Shown here: in pieces, positions 44,392 through 55,708 of the stretch
How positions within the stretch are numbered: the first letter of the stretch is position 1
How the letters are laid out: each line of letters starts with the position of its first letter
From: Pontibacter sp. FD36
GTDB lineage: Bacteria > Bacteroidota > Bacteroidia > Cytophagales > Hymenobacteraceae
Assembly (NCBI RefSeq): GCF_015686655.1
Contig: NZ_JADPMP010000011.1
Span: 1-64,000, forward strand
DNA: 64,000 nucleotides
Direction: 5' to 3'
Notes under the pieces: model-generated
Database searches by the model: none
What the model saw: only the letters and a program-made list of their open reading frames with translations
What the model was told of the DNA's origin: nothing
Made by a program: the position numbers and the translations under genes

Positions 44392-45186
44392 ATGGTTCCT
44401 GAACGATTATTCCAGATCAGCTTCATGCTTTCGCTGGTCATGCTGCTCTCCGGCTGCAACGACCATGACAATGAAACTTCACCTTTGGCTAACCAGACTA
44501 TACATGGCAAGACCATACATGTAGGAGAAGGTACTGCTTACAGTTGGGCTACTTTTGATGAAGCCGGAAATCCCGCTGCTGTCGGGGTACGCATCTCGGA
44601 ACAGGCCGTTAATACGCTCCCTCAACAAGACAACTCCGAAGGGCACGGACACATGATCTACTACGAAATGGAGCTTCCGGAAGAGATCATGCAACAGACG
44701 CCTTTCAAGCATATCGTGATGGACTGGAACCCGATGGGGCACCCGCCTGCGCTGTACGAGTTGCCTCACTTTGATGCGCACTTTTACATGATCTCGTCGG
44801 CAGAGCGCAAGGCAATCGGCGACGAAGCTAGCGATCCTAAACTAATGATAGAACCTGCTCCACGCTACCTGCCAGCAGACTATATTGATGTGCAGGTGAA
44901 CGTACCGCAAATGGGCAAGCACTGGGTAGACCGGTATAGCCCGGAGTTGAATGGTGAGAAATTCACCCAGACCATGATCTATGGCTCTTATGATGGCCGC
45001 GTCATCTTTTTTGAGCCGATGTACACGGTGGAGTACCTGCAGTCGAAGCCTGATGATACTTTTGACCTGAAGCAGCCAGAAGAGTTTCAGCAAAAAGGCC
45101 TCTACTACCCTACCCGCTACGGCTTCCGCTATGATGCAGAAAAGAAGGAGTATGTGATCTGGCTCGATAACATGCAGCTGAAATAA
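44392..45186 (+). CDS. Lipoprotein of unknown function (possibly DUF5602-like)
   Basis: 264 residues with a lipoprotein signal ending LLSGC. The mature part holds HVGEGTAYSWATFDEAGNPAAVGVRISE, MDWNPMGHPPALYELPHFDAHFYM and a C-terminal FYPxxY-like RYGFRYDAEKKEYVIWL. The His-rich HFDAHFYM segment suggests metal binding, and the overall plan reminds me of DUF5602/TTHB210-type proteins, at low certainty. It is 32 bp after ppx and followed by a strong terminator. Confidence 0.7.
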   Translation: MVPERLFQISFMLSLVMLLSGCNDHDNETSPLANQTIHGKTIHVGEGTAYSWATFDEAGNPAAVGVRISEQAVNTLPQQDNSEGHGHMIYYEMELPEEIMQQTPFKHIVMDWNPMGHPPALYELPHFDAHFYMISSAERKAIGDEASDPKLMIEPAPRYLPADYIDVQVNVPQMGKHWVDRYSPELNGEKFTQTMIYGSYDGRVIFFEPMYTVEYLQSKPDDTFDLKQPEEFQQKGLYYPTRYGFRYDAEKKEYVIWLDNMQLK

Positions 45187-45208
45187 GATGCTATACCTCT
45201 CTGGAAAC

Positions 45209-45239
45209 AAAAAAGCCTGCTGTTCAAGCAGGCTTTTTT
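45209..45239. terminator. Bidirectional terminator between convergent genes
   Basis: A perfect 13-bp stem 45209-45221/45227-45239, loop GTTCA, A-run and T-run flanks. Confidence 0.88.
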
Positions 45240-45285
45240 GTTGTTGATGGTACCCTTCGGCTATACATCGAAGCTTATAAGAAGC

Positions 45286-47673
45286 TTAGCCCTTCGCCAG
45301 TTTCTTGCGCTCCTTTTCGTAAGCCTTACCTAGATGCTTCAGTTTTTTGTCACCTTGGGTATAAGAAGCTGCCATCACCTTGGCCGTTTCGGTCTGACCG
45401 CTAGTTACGTCTTTTATAGCTAACTGTATACCTAGCTGTTGCTGTGTTTTCTTGGTTTTGCCTTTAGAATAGCCCCTGTCGAGCAGGTTAGTGAGCAGCT
45501 GCAGAGCCGCTTTTTCTTGCCGGTTGCCCGTGAAATGATCTACTACAGTTGCGGTGAAGGCCAGCTTGCTTTGCTCCCGTGCAAAGTTGTAGAGCGAGAT
45601 GTGATCCAGCCCAAAGCGAGCAATTGACTTGCTCAGGTAGTGCTGCTCGGCATCATTATACCTTTGTATGGCATCGGTATAGCGACCAGTCGCCACCATG
45701 CGATTTGCCTCTTCGAGCATACGCTGGTAAGCAACAGCATCGGCAATAGTGGCACGCCCATCTTCTGCCTTAAACGTGGCGATGGTGCAAGTTGCTTTCG
45801 CACCTGCTGCGTTGAGGGCAGCCTGATAGGCCTGATCGGCTGCGATGAATTTCTTCTCGCTCACCAATGCTTTCGCATTTTGGTAATGACGGTCATAATC
45901 AGCCTGCACATTCAGACATTCCTGCGTAAAAATGCGATCACGTAGCTCGATGTACTTGGCCTGTACCTCGGTGTCACGCTCCAGGGCATAACGGCTGCGC
46001 ATATTTTCAGCTGAACTGGCCACTGCTCTGGCATCGCTCAACCGGTTGCTCATGGCCAGGGTATAACCATCTGCAAGCTGACTTAGCAGCACCGGTTTGG
46101 CAGCCTGCTGCAGCAAGTTACTTAGCTCACGCACAGGCTGAAAGGTATAGCCCTGCTCCAGCGCCAAGGCCAACTCAAATTGCTCCAGTGCATAGCGGTA
46201 GTCTTTTGACTTAATAGCTTGCCGTCCTTTGTCGATGTGCTGCACATAGTACTGGTACTTCACTTGCCCCTGTAACTCGGCAGCTTCAGTGGCATCGTGC
46301 AGCAGGTAGTCGTACTGGCGTTGGAAGGTATAGGCATCATCTGCCATCTGCTCAGCTTGTGCCAGATCGCCACGGCTCAGAGAGCGCTTGCCCTCCTCTA
46401 CCATGCTGCGATAATAGCCATACACGGCGCGGCCTTCTCCGTCATTCAGCGCAGGCATGTTGCAACGCAATCCGCCCAGGGTGCTGCACAGGGCGCGGGC
46501 ATCGGCATAGGCAGCTACGGCACTACGGTAGTCGCCGCGGCTGTTGTGGGCATGGCCTTCTGCCATGAACGAACTGTAGATGTCGTGCGCCAGCCCCAGC
46601 GCCATCTGCTGAGTCTCAGGGTCTACCCGCATCTGGGTAAGGATGTCGCGGGTGCGGCCGGCAGCCTCGTGCACGTTGCCGCTCATAAAGTCCAGACGGG
46701 CCAGTTGCAGGTGTGCAGGTGCAAAACGTGGGTTCACCTCCAACGACTTTACAAAGTAAGTGCTGGCAGCCGCCAGGTTGTTGCGGGCCATCAGACTGAT
46801 GCCTCTGTTATAAAACTGCTGGTCAAGGGTAGCCAGGGTATGGTTCACCGCTTTGCGACGCTCTTTCAATAACTGGTTTACTTGGTTCGCCTTAGCAGTA
46901 TAGCGCTGCGGATCGTACTGGTTCAGGCTCAGTTTATCAGAAAAACGCTTGTTCTGCAGCTTCTTCAGCATTTCTTCCATATCGCTTAGACGCTGATCCT
47001 GCTGCTTAATGCGGTCCACATCGTCGTGCTTGATCAGGGCGACATCCTGCAGCATTTTGTTCAGGGTGGCATCGGCTGCATAATATTCTTTGATCAGACT
47101 GATCCGCTCCTCCAGTTCCTGGACATCGGCATGGGTATACATCAACTCCAGTCCTTCCACTTTCAAGGTATAGCCTTGGCTGTTGGCGGTGTCTGGCACG
47201 GTGGTTCCCAGGGCCACGATGCCATTTGGCTTTAGGTTCAGGGCAGGAAGGCTAAAGCGCTTTACTTCTTTCTGCTGGCTGTTGAGCAAACGTACCGTCA
47301 TCCTGGTCTGCTCCGGCAAGAGCACGCTGCCCAGGTCAAAGCCACGGTAATGCAAATCGCCGCTCACGCCTATTTGCTGCAGCTGTACCTTGATCTGCAA
47401 TTGATCACCGGCTTTGGCAATGCGTGCCTGCTGCTCCAGTCTTACTACAAACTCAGGCTTGCGGCTCGGGCGCCCGCCGGATTTGCTGGTAGTCGTGCCT
47501 CCTTCGGTTAGCAACTGTATCAGCTTGTTGCTGTTTACCTGACTGCTGCTGCCAGCCGCCTCCTGCTTGATCAGGAAAGAGACAGGTATAGCTTCATTAA
47601 ACACGAGCCGGCTCTGTGCCTGTACTGCAACAGTCGCTGTGAGTATCCAGATCAGAAGTAATGCTCTTTTCAT
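45286..47673 (-). CDS. Large exported TPR-like protein of unknown function
   Basis: 795 residues with a signal peptide (LLLIWILTATVAVQAQ). After a beta-rich N-terminal part that ends near VEGLELMYTHAD comes a long helical region with TPR-like units: FYNRGISLMARNNLAAASTYFVKSLEVNPRFAPAHLQLARLDFMSGN, SRGDYRSAVAAYADARALC, KDYRYALEQFELALALEQGY and VATGRYTDAIQRYNDAEQHY. It probably scaffolds a periplasmic assembly. No named family is recognised. It contains several GGTATAG motifs. Confidence 0.75.
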   Translation of the reverse strand: MKRALLLIWILTATVAVQAQSRLVFNEAIPVSFLIKQEAAGSSSQVNSNKLIQLLTEGGTTTSKSGGRPSRKPEFVVRLEQQARIAKAGDQLQIKVQLQQIGVSGDLHYRGFDLGSVLLPEQTRMTVRLLNSQQKEVKRFSLPALNLKPNGIVALGTTVPDTANSQGYTLKVEGLELMYTHADVQELEERISLIKEYYAADATLNKMLQDVALIKHDDVDRIKQQDQRLSDMEEMLKKLQNKRFSDKLSLNQYDPQRYTAKANQVNQLLKERRKAVNHTLATLDQQFYNRGISLMARNNLAAASTYFVKSLEVNPRFAPAHLQLARLDFMSGNVHEAAGRTRDILTQMRVDPETQQMALGLAHDIYSSFMAEGHAHNSRGDYRSAVAAYADARALCSTLGGLRCNMPALNDGEGRAVYGYYRSMVEEGKRSLSRGDLAQAEQMADDAYTFQRQYDYLLHDATEAAELQGQVKYQYYVQHIDKGRQAIKSKDYRYALEQFELALALEQGYTFQPVRELSNLLQQAAKPVLLSQLADGYTLAMSNRLSDARAVASSAENMRSRYALERDTEVQAKYIELRDRIFTQECLNVQADYDRHYQNAKALVSEKKFIAADQAYQAALNAAGAKATCTIATFKAEDGRATIADAVAYQRMLEEANRMVATGRYTDAIQRYNDAEQHYLSKSIARFGLDHISLYNFAREQSKLAFTATVVDHFTGNRQEKAALQLLTNLLDRGYSKGKTKKTQQQLGIQLAIKDVTSGQTETAKVMAASYTQGDKKLKHLGKAYEKERKKLAKG

Positions 47674-47862
47674 AGTCGTATTGTTTTAGCCTGTTTTGGC
47701 CAAGTCAAAATCCATTCCACTTTTCTACCAAACTCCGAAAGTATAGAAAAAAGGGTATATAAATGATGTTCAGAGGTATAATTTCCGTGAAGGACAATCG
47801 CATGAGGAATTGCGAGGCATTGGCCTGATATTTTTTTAATTTGCGGCACTAACAAGATTGCT

Positions 47863-48930
47863 ATGTACCCATACCGACACCTCTTTGATTTCACCCGCGA
47901 GATTTTCCTGAACATCGGCTGCTCTTTGGAAGATGCCCAGCTAGCGACCCAGGTACTGCTGGAGGCTGACCTGCGCGGCGTAGACTCCCACGGCGTAGCC
48001 CGCCTGAGCGGCTACATTCGCCTTTGGGAAGCCGGCCGCATCAATCCGAAGCCAAACATCAGCATTGTCCACGAAACACCCAGCACCGCCACAGTAGACG
48101 GCGACGGCGGATTGGGCCTGGTGGTGGCGCCGCGTGCGATGGAGATTGCCATGAAGAAAGCAGAGAACGTAGGTTCGGGCTGGGTGTCGGTGCGCAACTC
48201 GAACCACTTCGGTATAGCGGGCTACCATGCCATGCAGGCCCTGCAGCACGACATGATCGGGATGGCCATGACCAATGCCAGCCCGCTAGTAGCACCAACG
48301 CACTCAACACAACGCATGCTGGGCACCAACCCGATTGCAGTAGCTGTGCCAACCAATGAGCAGCCTCCTTTTGTAGCTGACCTCGCCACCACCACTGCTG
48401 CTAACGGCAAGCTGGAAATACTCCAACGCAAGCAAAAGCAAACGCCAAGCGGCTGGGTACAGACGGCCATCGGATTGGGCTCTACCAACCCTTTTGAAGT
48501 ACAGGCTGGCGGTGCACTGCTCCCGTTGGGCAGCACCAAAAACCGCGGTAGTCACAAAGGCTATGCGCTTGGCTCTATCGTCGATATTTTCTCAGGTGTG
48601 CTGTCGGGTGCCAACTATGGCCCGTGGGTACCGCCTTTCGTCAGCTTCCTCGCTCCTCCCGCCGACCCGGTGGGCCAAGGTATAGGGCACTTTTTCGGCG
48701 CTATGCGCATCGACGCCTTCCGCCCTGCCGACGAGTTCAAGCACCACATGGACAACTGGATCAATGCCTTCCGCAACGCCCAGGTAAAACGTGGCGAAAA
48801 AGCCGTGCTTATACCTGGCGACCCGGAGCGCATCATGACAGCCAGACGTCTCCAGAAAGGTATACCATTGTTGCCGCCTGTTGAGAAGGATTTGGCAGAG
48901 GTAGGCAAGAAGTTCGGTGTAAAATTCTAA
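47863..48930 (+). CDS. Ldh-family (malate/L-lactate dehydrogenase type 2) oxidoreductase
   Basis: 355 residues: LEADLRGVDSHGVARLSGYI at the N-terminus, VSVRNSNHFGIAGYHAMQAL (catalytic His), NPIAVAVPT and SHKGYALGSIVDIFSGVLSGA, all typical of the MDH2/YlbC NAD(P)-dependent 2-oxoacid reductases. The substrate may be malate, ureidoglycolate, sulfolactate or similar. A small membrane-protein gene begins 3 bp after its stop. No other pathway gene is adjacent. Confidence 0.92.
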   Translation: MYPYRHLFDFTREIFLNIGCSLEDAQLATQVLLEADLRGVDSHGVARLSGYIRLWEAGRINPKPNISIVHETPSTATVDGDGGLGLVVAPRAMEIAMKKAENVGSGWVSVRNSNHFGIAGYHAMQALQHDMIGMAMTNASPLVAPTHSTQRMLGTNPIAVAVPTNEQPPFVADLATTTAANGKLEILQRKQKQTPSGWVQTAIGLGSTNPFEVQAGGALLPLGSTKNRGSHKGYALGSIVDIFSGVLSGANYGPWVPPFVSFLAPPADPVGQGIGHFFGAMRIDAFRPADEFKHHMDNWINAFRNAQVKRGEKAVLIPGDPERIMTARRLQKGIPLLPPVEKDLAEVGKKFGVKF

Positions 48931-48933
48931 GTC

Positions 48934-49272
48934 ATGGCGACGGACAAAGGTATAGCCTTGTTTCGGCTATTAGGCTTAGGCTCCACAAGGCGCAGTATCC
49001 TGATGCTGGTGCTATCCTGGATCCTGAATGTAGCCTGGCTCGGGTTCAACTACTTTTGGCGGCTTGTTCCGGAATCAGTGCTGATTGCTATACCTGTGCT
49101 CCTGTTATTGTATGGACTAACTGCCCTGATCGCCTATGTGTATTGGGGTGTAAAAGGTGTACGGGAACAAGATGAACCATACGCCAGTGTCATGGTGGGG
49201 GTAATTGTCGCAATCACGCTGCTATACCTGAACTATACCTTACTTGACGCGCTGCTTTCGCTTAGTCGCTAA
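48934..49272 (+). CDS. Small three-helix membrane protein of unknown function
   Basis: 112 residues with hydrophobic segments near 18-40 (SILMLVLSWILNVAWLGFNYF), 48-72 (VLIAIPVLLLLYGLTALIAYVYWG) and 86-105 (VMVGVIVAITLLYLNYTLLDALL). It is 3 bp downstream of the Ldh-type gene and so co-transcribed. It carries four GGTATAG/CTATACC motifs in 300 bp, the densest in any gene here. No family recognised. Confidence 0.68.
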   Translation: MATDKGIALFRLLGLGSTRRSILMLVLSWILNVAWLGFNYFWRLVPESVLIAIPVLLLLYGLTALIAYVYWGVKGVREQDEPYASVMVGVIVAITLLYLNYTLLDALLSLSR

Positions 49273-49433
49273 CCCTAATTGCAAAACGTAGGCTTAGTGC
49301 AAGTATAAAACTACCTCTAACCGATGCTGGAGATCAAAATCGAAGATCCAAAGAATATCTGCCAAAACTTCTTGCCTATCTGTCAAGAAACTTAGCTGAA
49401 GGGAGTTTAAGTCTATGCTAAGCTGCTACCAAG

Positions 49434-49446
49434 ATCCTTTCAGGAT
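49434..49446 (+). repeat. Short inverted repeat ATCCT-ttc-AGGAT
   Basis: It lies in the phrase AGATCCTTTCAGGATGACAA between 49432 and 49451, a wording I recall from other Bacteroidota intergenic DNA, unverified. Confidence 0.35.
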
Positions 49447-49473
49447 GACAAAATAGAGAGAAATAGTAACTAC

Positions 49474-49516
49474 AAAAAGAGAAGAGCTGGCCATTACGGT
49501 CAGCTCTTCTCTTTTT
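49474..49516. terminator. HscA-like gene terminator, bidirectional
   Basis: A perfect 16-bp stem 49474-49489/49501-49516. Two GGTATAG motifs (49519, 49532) lie between it and the HscA stop. Confidence 0.88.
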
Positions 49517-49539
49517 ACGGTATAGGCAACAGGTATAGC

Positions 49540-51399
49540 CTACTCTATTTTCTTGCCGGCCATAGCCTGTTTGATGGAGATCTGCATCACACGCTCTGCA
49601 AACGGGCTGGTCTGCTCTTCCAATGTGTCCACTGCTTTCAATATCTGATCTTTGTCGCCGCTTGGCAGCACGTCGCGCAGCTTTTTTAAGTTCTCCTGGG
49701 TCATCTTAATTTCTTCTTCTGTCAGGTGCTGACTGTTCTTCTCCAGGAAGCGTTCCACCTGGTACAGCATCTGCTCAGCCGTGGTGCGGGCTTCGATCAC
49801 CATACGCGCCGACACATCCTCACGTGCGTGCGTAATAGAATCCATCAGCATCTGCTCTACCTGAGAGTCTGTCAAGCCATACTGTGGTTTCACTTCCACC
49901 TCCTGGCGTACTCCTGAGCGCAATTCAATCGCTTCTACTTTCAGAATACCATCTGCATTCAGAATAAAGTTTACGTCTACTTTCGGGAAGCCGGCTGGCA
50001 TGGCCGGTATTCCTTTCAGGTCGAACTCAGCCAGTTTGCGGTTCTCCTTCACCAGATCACGCTCGCCCTGGTACACTGATATCTTCATGTTCACCTGACC
50101 GTCAATGGAAGTTGTGTACTGACGGCCGGCTTTGGTTGGGATCTTGGAGTTACGCGGGATAATGGAGTCCATCAGTCCGCCCATAGTCTCTATACCTAAC
50201 GTAAGCGGCGTTACGTCTAGCAGCAGGATGTCTTTGCGGTTACCCGACAAGATATCGGCTTGAATGGCAGCACCGAGGGCCACTACTTCATCCGGGTTGA
50301 GGGTATTGTTGGCAGGCTTTCCGAAGAACTCCGACACCGTTTCGTATACCATCGGCACGCGTGTAGAGCCACCTACCATGATCACGGCATCGATCTGCTC
50401 CGGCTTCAGCTTGGCATCACCCATCGCCTGGCGGCAACTGTCAATAGTCTTGGCTACGATCGGGGCAATCAATTCCTCGAACTTGTGACGCGTAATACCG
50501 CATTCGATATCATTTACTTTGCTGGTATAGATCTGCTGCTGGCTCAATGCCTTTTTGGCCTCCTCTGCCTTCAAACGCAGCTCCTGCTGCAGGTTCTTGT
50601 CCTCGTTCAGCGTGTCTGCTACCAATTGGTTTTCCTGAATCCAGTAGTTGATGATAGCGCGATCCATGTCGTCGCCACCTAGATAGGTATCGCCGTGCGT
50701 TGAGAGCACTTCAAATATACCCTGGTGCAGACTCAGAATAGAAATATCAAATGTGCCACCACCCAGGTCGTAGACAGCGATCGTCTTTTCTTCAGAAGGA
50801 TCTATACCTATACCGTAGGCAAGCGAAGCTGCTGTCGGCTCGTTCACGATGCGTAGCACTTCCAGTCCGGCAAGTTTACCCGCGTCACGCGTTGCTTGGC
50901 GCTGGGAATCGTTGAAGTAAGCTGGTACGGTGATCACTGCTCTATTCACAGGAGTTTTCAGAGCATGCTCGGCACGCTCACGGAGCTCTTTCAAAATCTC
51001 TGCCGACAACTCGATAGGCGAATAGAATTTATCTCCCGCCCTGATTTTCACCAGTCCTTCGCTGTCATCGTCGATGATTTTGTAACCAAAGTAATCTTTG
51101 TGCTCTCCAAGGTCTTTGTAAGATTTGCCCAGCAGGCGTTTCACTGAGTAAATGGTATTGGCCGGATCAGTAGTGAGGTATTCTTTTGCCTCATTGCCTA
51201 CAATCGTCTCGCCGTTCTGGGTGAAGTGCACCACAGATGGCACAATGGTACCGCGACCGAGGTCGTTTATAGCTACCGGCTTTTTGGTTTCGGGATGTAT
51301 ATAGGCTACCAGGCTGTTGGTAGTCCCAAGGTCTATACCTACGATCACCTCTTCCTGCTGAAGGGCTCCCGTAGAAAGGTTTATCGCAACTTTTGCCAT
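49540..51399 (-). CDS. hscA: HscA-like Hsp70 chaperone
   Basis: 619 residues of Hsp70: nucleotide-binding GIDLGTTNSLVAYI, AVYDLGGGTFDISIL, VGGSTRVPMV and a substrate-binding domain from LDVTPLTLGIETMGG on. The N-terminal extension VAINLSTGALQQEEV before GIDLGTTNS and the HscA-like middle (GVRQEVEVKPQYGLTDSQVEQML) favour the iron-sulfur chaperone HscA over DnaK. No isc genes are adjacent, so the Fe-S role is by family resemblance. Own promoter-like element and terminator, hence monocistronic. Confidence 0.85.
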   Translation of the reverse strand: MAKVAINLSTGALQQEEVIVGIDLGTTNSLVAYIHPETKKPVAINDLGRGTIVPSVVHFTQNGETIVGNEAKEYLTTDPANTIYSVKRLLGKSYKDLGEHKDYFGYKIIDDDSEGLVKIRAGDKFYSPIELSAEILKELRERAEHALKTPVNRAVITVPAYFNDSQRQATRDAGKLAGLEVLRIVNEPTAASLAYGIGIDPSEEKTIAVYDLGGGTFDISILSLHQGIFEVLSTHGDTYLGGDDMDRAIINYWIQENQLVADTLNEDKNLQQELRLKAEEAKKALSQQQIYTSKVNDIECGITRHKFEELIAPIVAKTIDSCRQAMGDAKLKPEQIDAVIMVGGSTRVPMVYETVSEFFGKPANNTLNPDEVVALGAAIQADILSGNRKDILLLDVTPLTLGIETMGGLMDSIIPRNSKIPTKAGRQYTTSIDGQVNMKISVYQGERDLVKENRKLAEFDLKGIPAMPAGFPKVDVNFILNADGILKVEAIELRSGVRQEVEVKPQYGLTDSQVEQMLMDSITHAREDVSARMVIEARTTAEQMLYQVERFLEKNSQHLTEEEIKMTQENLKKLRDVLPSGDKDQILKAVDTLEEQTSPFAERVMQISIKQAMAGKKIE

Positions 51400-51446
51400 G
51401 TTCTTATACGTTAGTGAGGCCGCCCTCTACTGGGCAACGCTATACG

Positions 51447-51454
51447 CAAAGTTA
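51447..51454 (-). promoter_or_regulatory. -7 element TAACTTTG of the HscA-like gene
   Basis: An exact TAnnTTTG on the minus strand, 47 bp before the ATG. Confidence 0.45.
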
Positions 51455-51509
51455 CGAAAAAATAAGGGGAGGTATGGGAATGGGCGTGCTTTATACCTGG
51501 TACATGGGC

Positions 51510-52076
51510 TTATACCTTTAATACAGCCAACGAAACAGGGTACGGATCGTGTGTAGCGTCTTTGCTAACCAGCCAGCAAACCCTGATCACGTGCAGTGCA
51601 TTTAGGAAGTATAGAACCAGATAGACACCCAATACATACCACGAACCAGGAAAATGCATGATTTTCATCCAGGCAAAAAGCATGACCAGTGGATAGGTAA
51701 CCAACGACCAGGTGATCTGAAAGTTTAGCAGGCTTATACCTTGCTCGTGCACGTGAAGCACTTTCTTTTTCTGTGTTATCCAGATGATCAGTGGGAAAAT
51801 GAGATTCCCCAGCGGCATCAACAAGTAAGAAAGCACCGATAGATGCATTAGTAGTAATACACCTTTGTCTGGTTCCTTGCCGTAGTCATACACTTCCTCC
51901 ACATCTACGTCTAGTGCCTGGCAGATGGACTGCAAGGTATAGCCGCGTGGTTCGCTTTCATTTTTCTCTATACGCTGCAAAGTGCGCAGGCTTATTCCCG
52001 CCTGCTCTGATAGTTCCTCTTGGCTCAGTCCTTTTCGCTTACGGATGTCCAGTATTTTCTGTCCCAACTGTTTCAT
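51510..52076 (-). CDS. XRE-family regulator fused to a DUF4870-like membrane domain
   Basis: 188 residues: an N-terminal HTH_3 domain (LGQKILDIRKRKGLSQEELSEQAGISLRTLQRIEKNESEPRGYTLQSICQALDV, residues 3-57) followed by about four membrane helices in DUF4870-like order (LLLMHLSVLSYLLMPLGNLIFPLIIWI and on). Such one-component membrane regulators are common in Bacteroidota; signal and targets are unknown. An inverted repeat ATGTCAT-N4-ATGACAT lies about 62 bp upstream and may be its own operator. Confidence 0.85.
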   Translation of the reverse strand: MKQLGQKILDIRKRKGLSQEELSEQAGISLRTLQRIEKNESEPRGYTLQSICQALDVDVEEVYDYGKEPDKGVLLLMHLSVLSYLLMPLGNLIFPLIIWITQKKKVLHVHEQGISLLNFQITWSLVTYPLVMLFAWMKIMHFPGSWYVLGVYLVLYFLNALHVIRVCWLVSKDATHDPYPVSLAVLKV

Positions 52077-52137
52077 AGTGTTTCTGTTTTTTGCTCAATG
52101 TTACAGCAAAAGTTGCTTTCGGGATAGCGGTATTACT

Positions 52138-52155
52138 ATGTCATTCATATGACAT
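52138..52155. promoter_or_regulatory. Inverted repeat upstream of the XRE gene
   Basis: ATGTCAT (52138-52144), spacer TCAT, ATGACAT (52149-52155): a perfect 7-bp dyad of operator size. Confidence 0.5.
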
Positions 52156-52189
52156 TTGTGTCTAATGTACCTCAATGGGCTATATACAG

Positions 52190-52217
52190 AGAAAGCTGTT
52201 CGTCAAAACAGCTTTCT
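52190..52217. other. Hairpin downstream of the DivIC gene
   Basis: A perfect 11-bp stem 52190-52200/52207-52217, but no T-run on the minus strand, so it is a weak terminator or an mRNA-stabilising end. Confidence 0.45.
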
Positions 52218-52243
52218 GCACATCCATCATTGGATCTGTATTC

Positions 52244-52543
52244 TTACTTCTCTTTCTTCGGCACAACGATAAACACATCCTCGCCCGGACGCTTCATCAG
52301 GTATTTCTCTCTGGCAAATTTTTCAAGCAGTTCCGGATTACCCATCAGTTCCTCACGATCCTGCTGTACCTCGGCCATTTTTTCCAGGTAGTACTCCTTA
52401 TCCTTTTCTTTATCGCGCAACTCCCTGCTCATACGGTACTGCGTGATAAAGTCGTTGGAATCAAAGAAAAGCATCCATACCAGGAAGAGCATACCTGTAA
52501 TGAAATAAAAACTGCGAACAAACTTAGGTATACGTTGAAGCAT
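52244..52543 (-). CDS. FtsB/DivIC-type septum formation protein
   Basis: 99 residues: a short cytoplasmic N-terminus, one membrane helix (SFYFITGMLFLVWMLFF) and an extracytoplasmic coiled coil (RELRDKEKDKEYYLEKMAEVQQDREEL) ending in the NPELLEKFAREKYLMKRPGEDVFIV motif typical of DivIC/FtsB. It bridges FtsL and FtsQ/DivIB in the divisome. It lies downstream of eno, an arrangement also known in other bacteria. Confidence 0.87.
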   Translation of the reverse strand: MLQRIPKFVRSFYFITGMLFLVWMLFFDSNDFITQYRMSRELRDKEKDKEYYLEKMAEVQQDREELMGNPELLEKFAREKYLMKRPGEDVFIVVPKKEK

Positions 52544-52582
52544 ATATAGGAAACTATAGATATTATTCTGAGGGCTTTACAC

Positions 52583-52619
52583 AAAAATAAGGGTGTGAGT
52601 CATAAACCCACACCCTTAT
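52583..52619 (-). terminator. eno terminator
   Basis: An 11-bp stem 52587-52597/52609-52619 with a T-run on the minus strand. Confidence 0.8.
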
Positions 52620-52644
52620 CGGTAAAATATTTTCCAGATGTTCT

Positions 52645-55049
<2,405 letters not shown>

Positions 55050-55064
55050 TTTAATAATTTGATA

Positions 55065-55072
55065 CAAAAATA
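55065..55072 (-). promoter_or_regulatory. -7 element TATTTTTG of carA, overlapping a terminator tail
   Basis: An exact TAnnTTTG on the minus strand, 15 bp before the carA ATG, embedded in the T-rich tail of the rplQ terminator. Confidence 0.45.
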
Positions 55073-55104
55073 AAAAAGGGACACGACTTACGTCATGTCC
55101 CTTT
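55070..55104 (-). terminator. rplQ terminator ending the ribosomal operon
   Basis: A 9-bp stem 55075-55083/55096-55104 with inner GAC/GTC pairing and a T-rich tail on the minus strand. Confidence 0.8.
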
Positions 55105-55125
55105 GCAATATTTCACAAATGAAGC

Positions 55126-55638
55126 TTATTCAGCATCTTTTGTTTCATCTTTAGTGCCCTCTGCTTCTGGAGTTGCTGGAGCTGAAGCCTCAGTAGACTC
55201 AGCACCTTTTTTCTTAGAAGAAGAACGACGACGAGTTTTCTTAGCACCACCGGCAGCACCAGTTGTAGTCAGCATATCCTCGTTGTAGTCAACAAGTTCG
55301 ATAACGCACATTTCAGCGTTGTCACCAAGTCTGTAACCAGTCTTCAGGATACGAGTGTAACCACCCGGTCTGTTAGCGATCTTTACAGATACTTCGTCGA
55401 ACAACTCTTTCACAGACTCCTTGTCTTGCAGGTAAGCAAAAACAGTTCTTCTGGAGTGAGTTGTGTCGTTTTTAGATTTTGTCAGTAGAGGCTCAACATA
55501 CTTGCGTAGTGCTTTCGCTTTGGCTACTGTTGTAGAAAGACGCTTGTGCATGATAAGCGAAGCAGCCATGTTTGACAGCATTGCTTTACGGTGCGAAGCG
55601 GTTCTTCCTAAGTGATTGATTTTTTTACCGTGTCTCAT
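55126..55638 (-). CDS. rplQ: 50S ribosomal protein L17
   Basis: 170 residues: [56 protein letters not shown] is the L17 core, followed by a basic [15 protein letters not shown] segment and an acidic Ala/Glu-rich tail, longer than the E. coli protein as usual in Bacteroidota. Last gene of the spc-alpha operon, followed by a terminator. Confidence 0.97.
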   Translation of the reverse strand: MRHGKKINHLGRTASHRKAMLSNMAASLIMHKRLSTTVAKAKALRKYVEPLLTKSKNDTTHSRRTVFAYLQDKESVKELFDEVSVKIANRPGGYTRILKTGYRLGDNAEMCVIELVDYNEDMLTTTGAAGGAKKTRRRSSSKKKGAESTEASAPATPEAEGTKDETKDAE

Positions 55639-55708
55639 TATTTTGAATTGTGCACGTGCATACCGTCGATCAACCCACCCGGGGATCGGGAATTATGCCG
55701 TAGGATTA

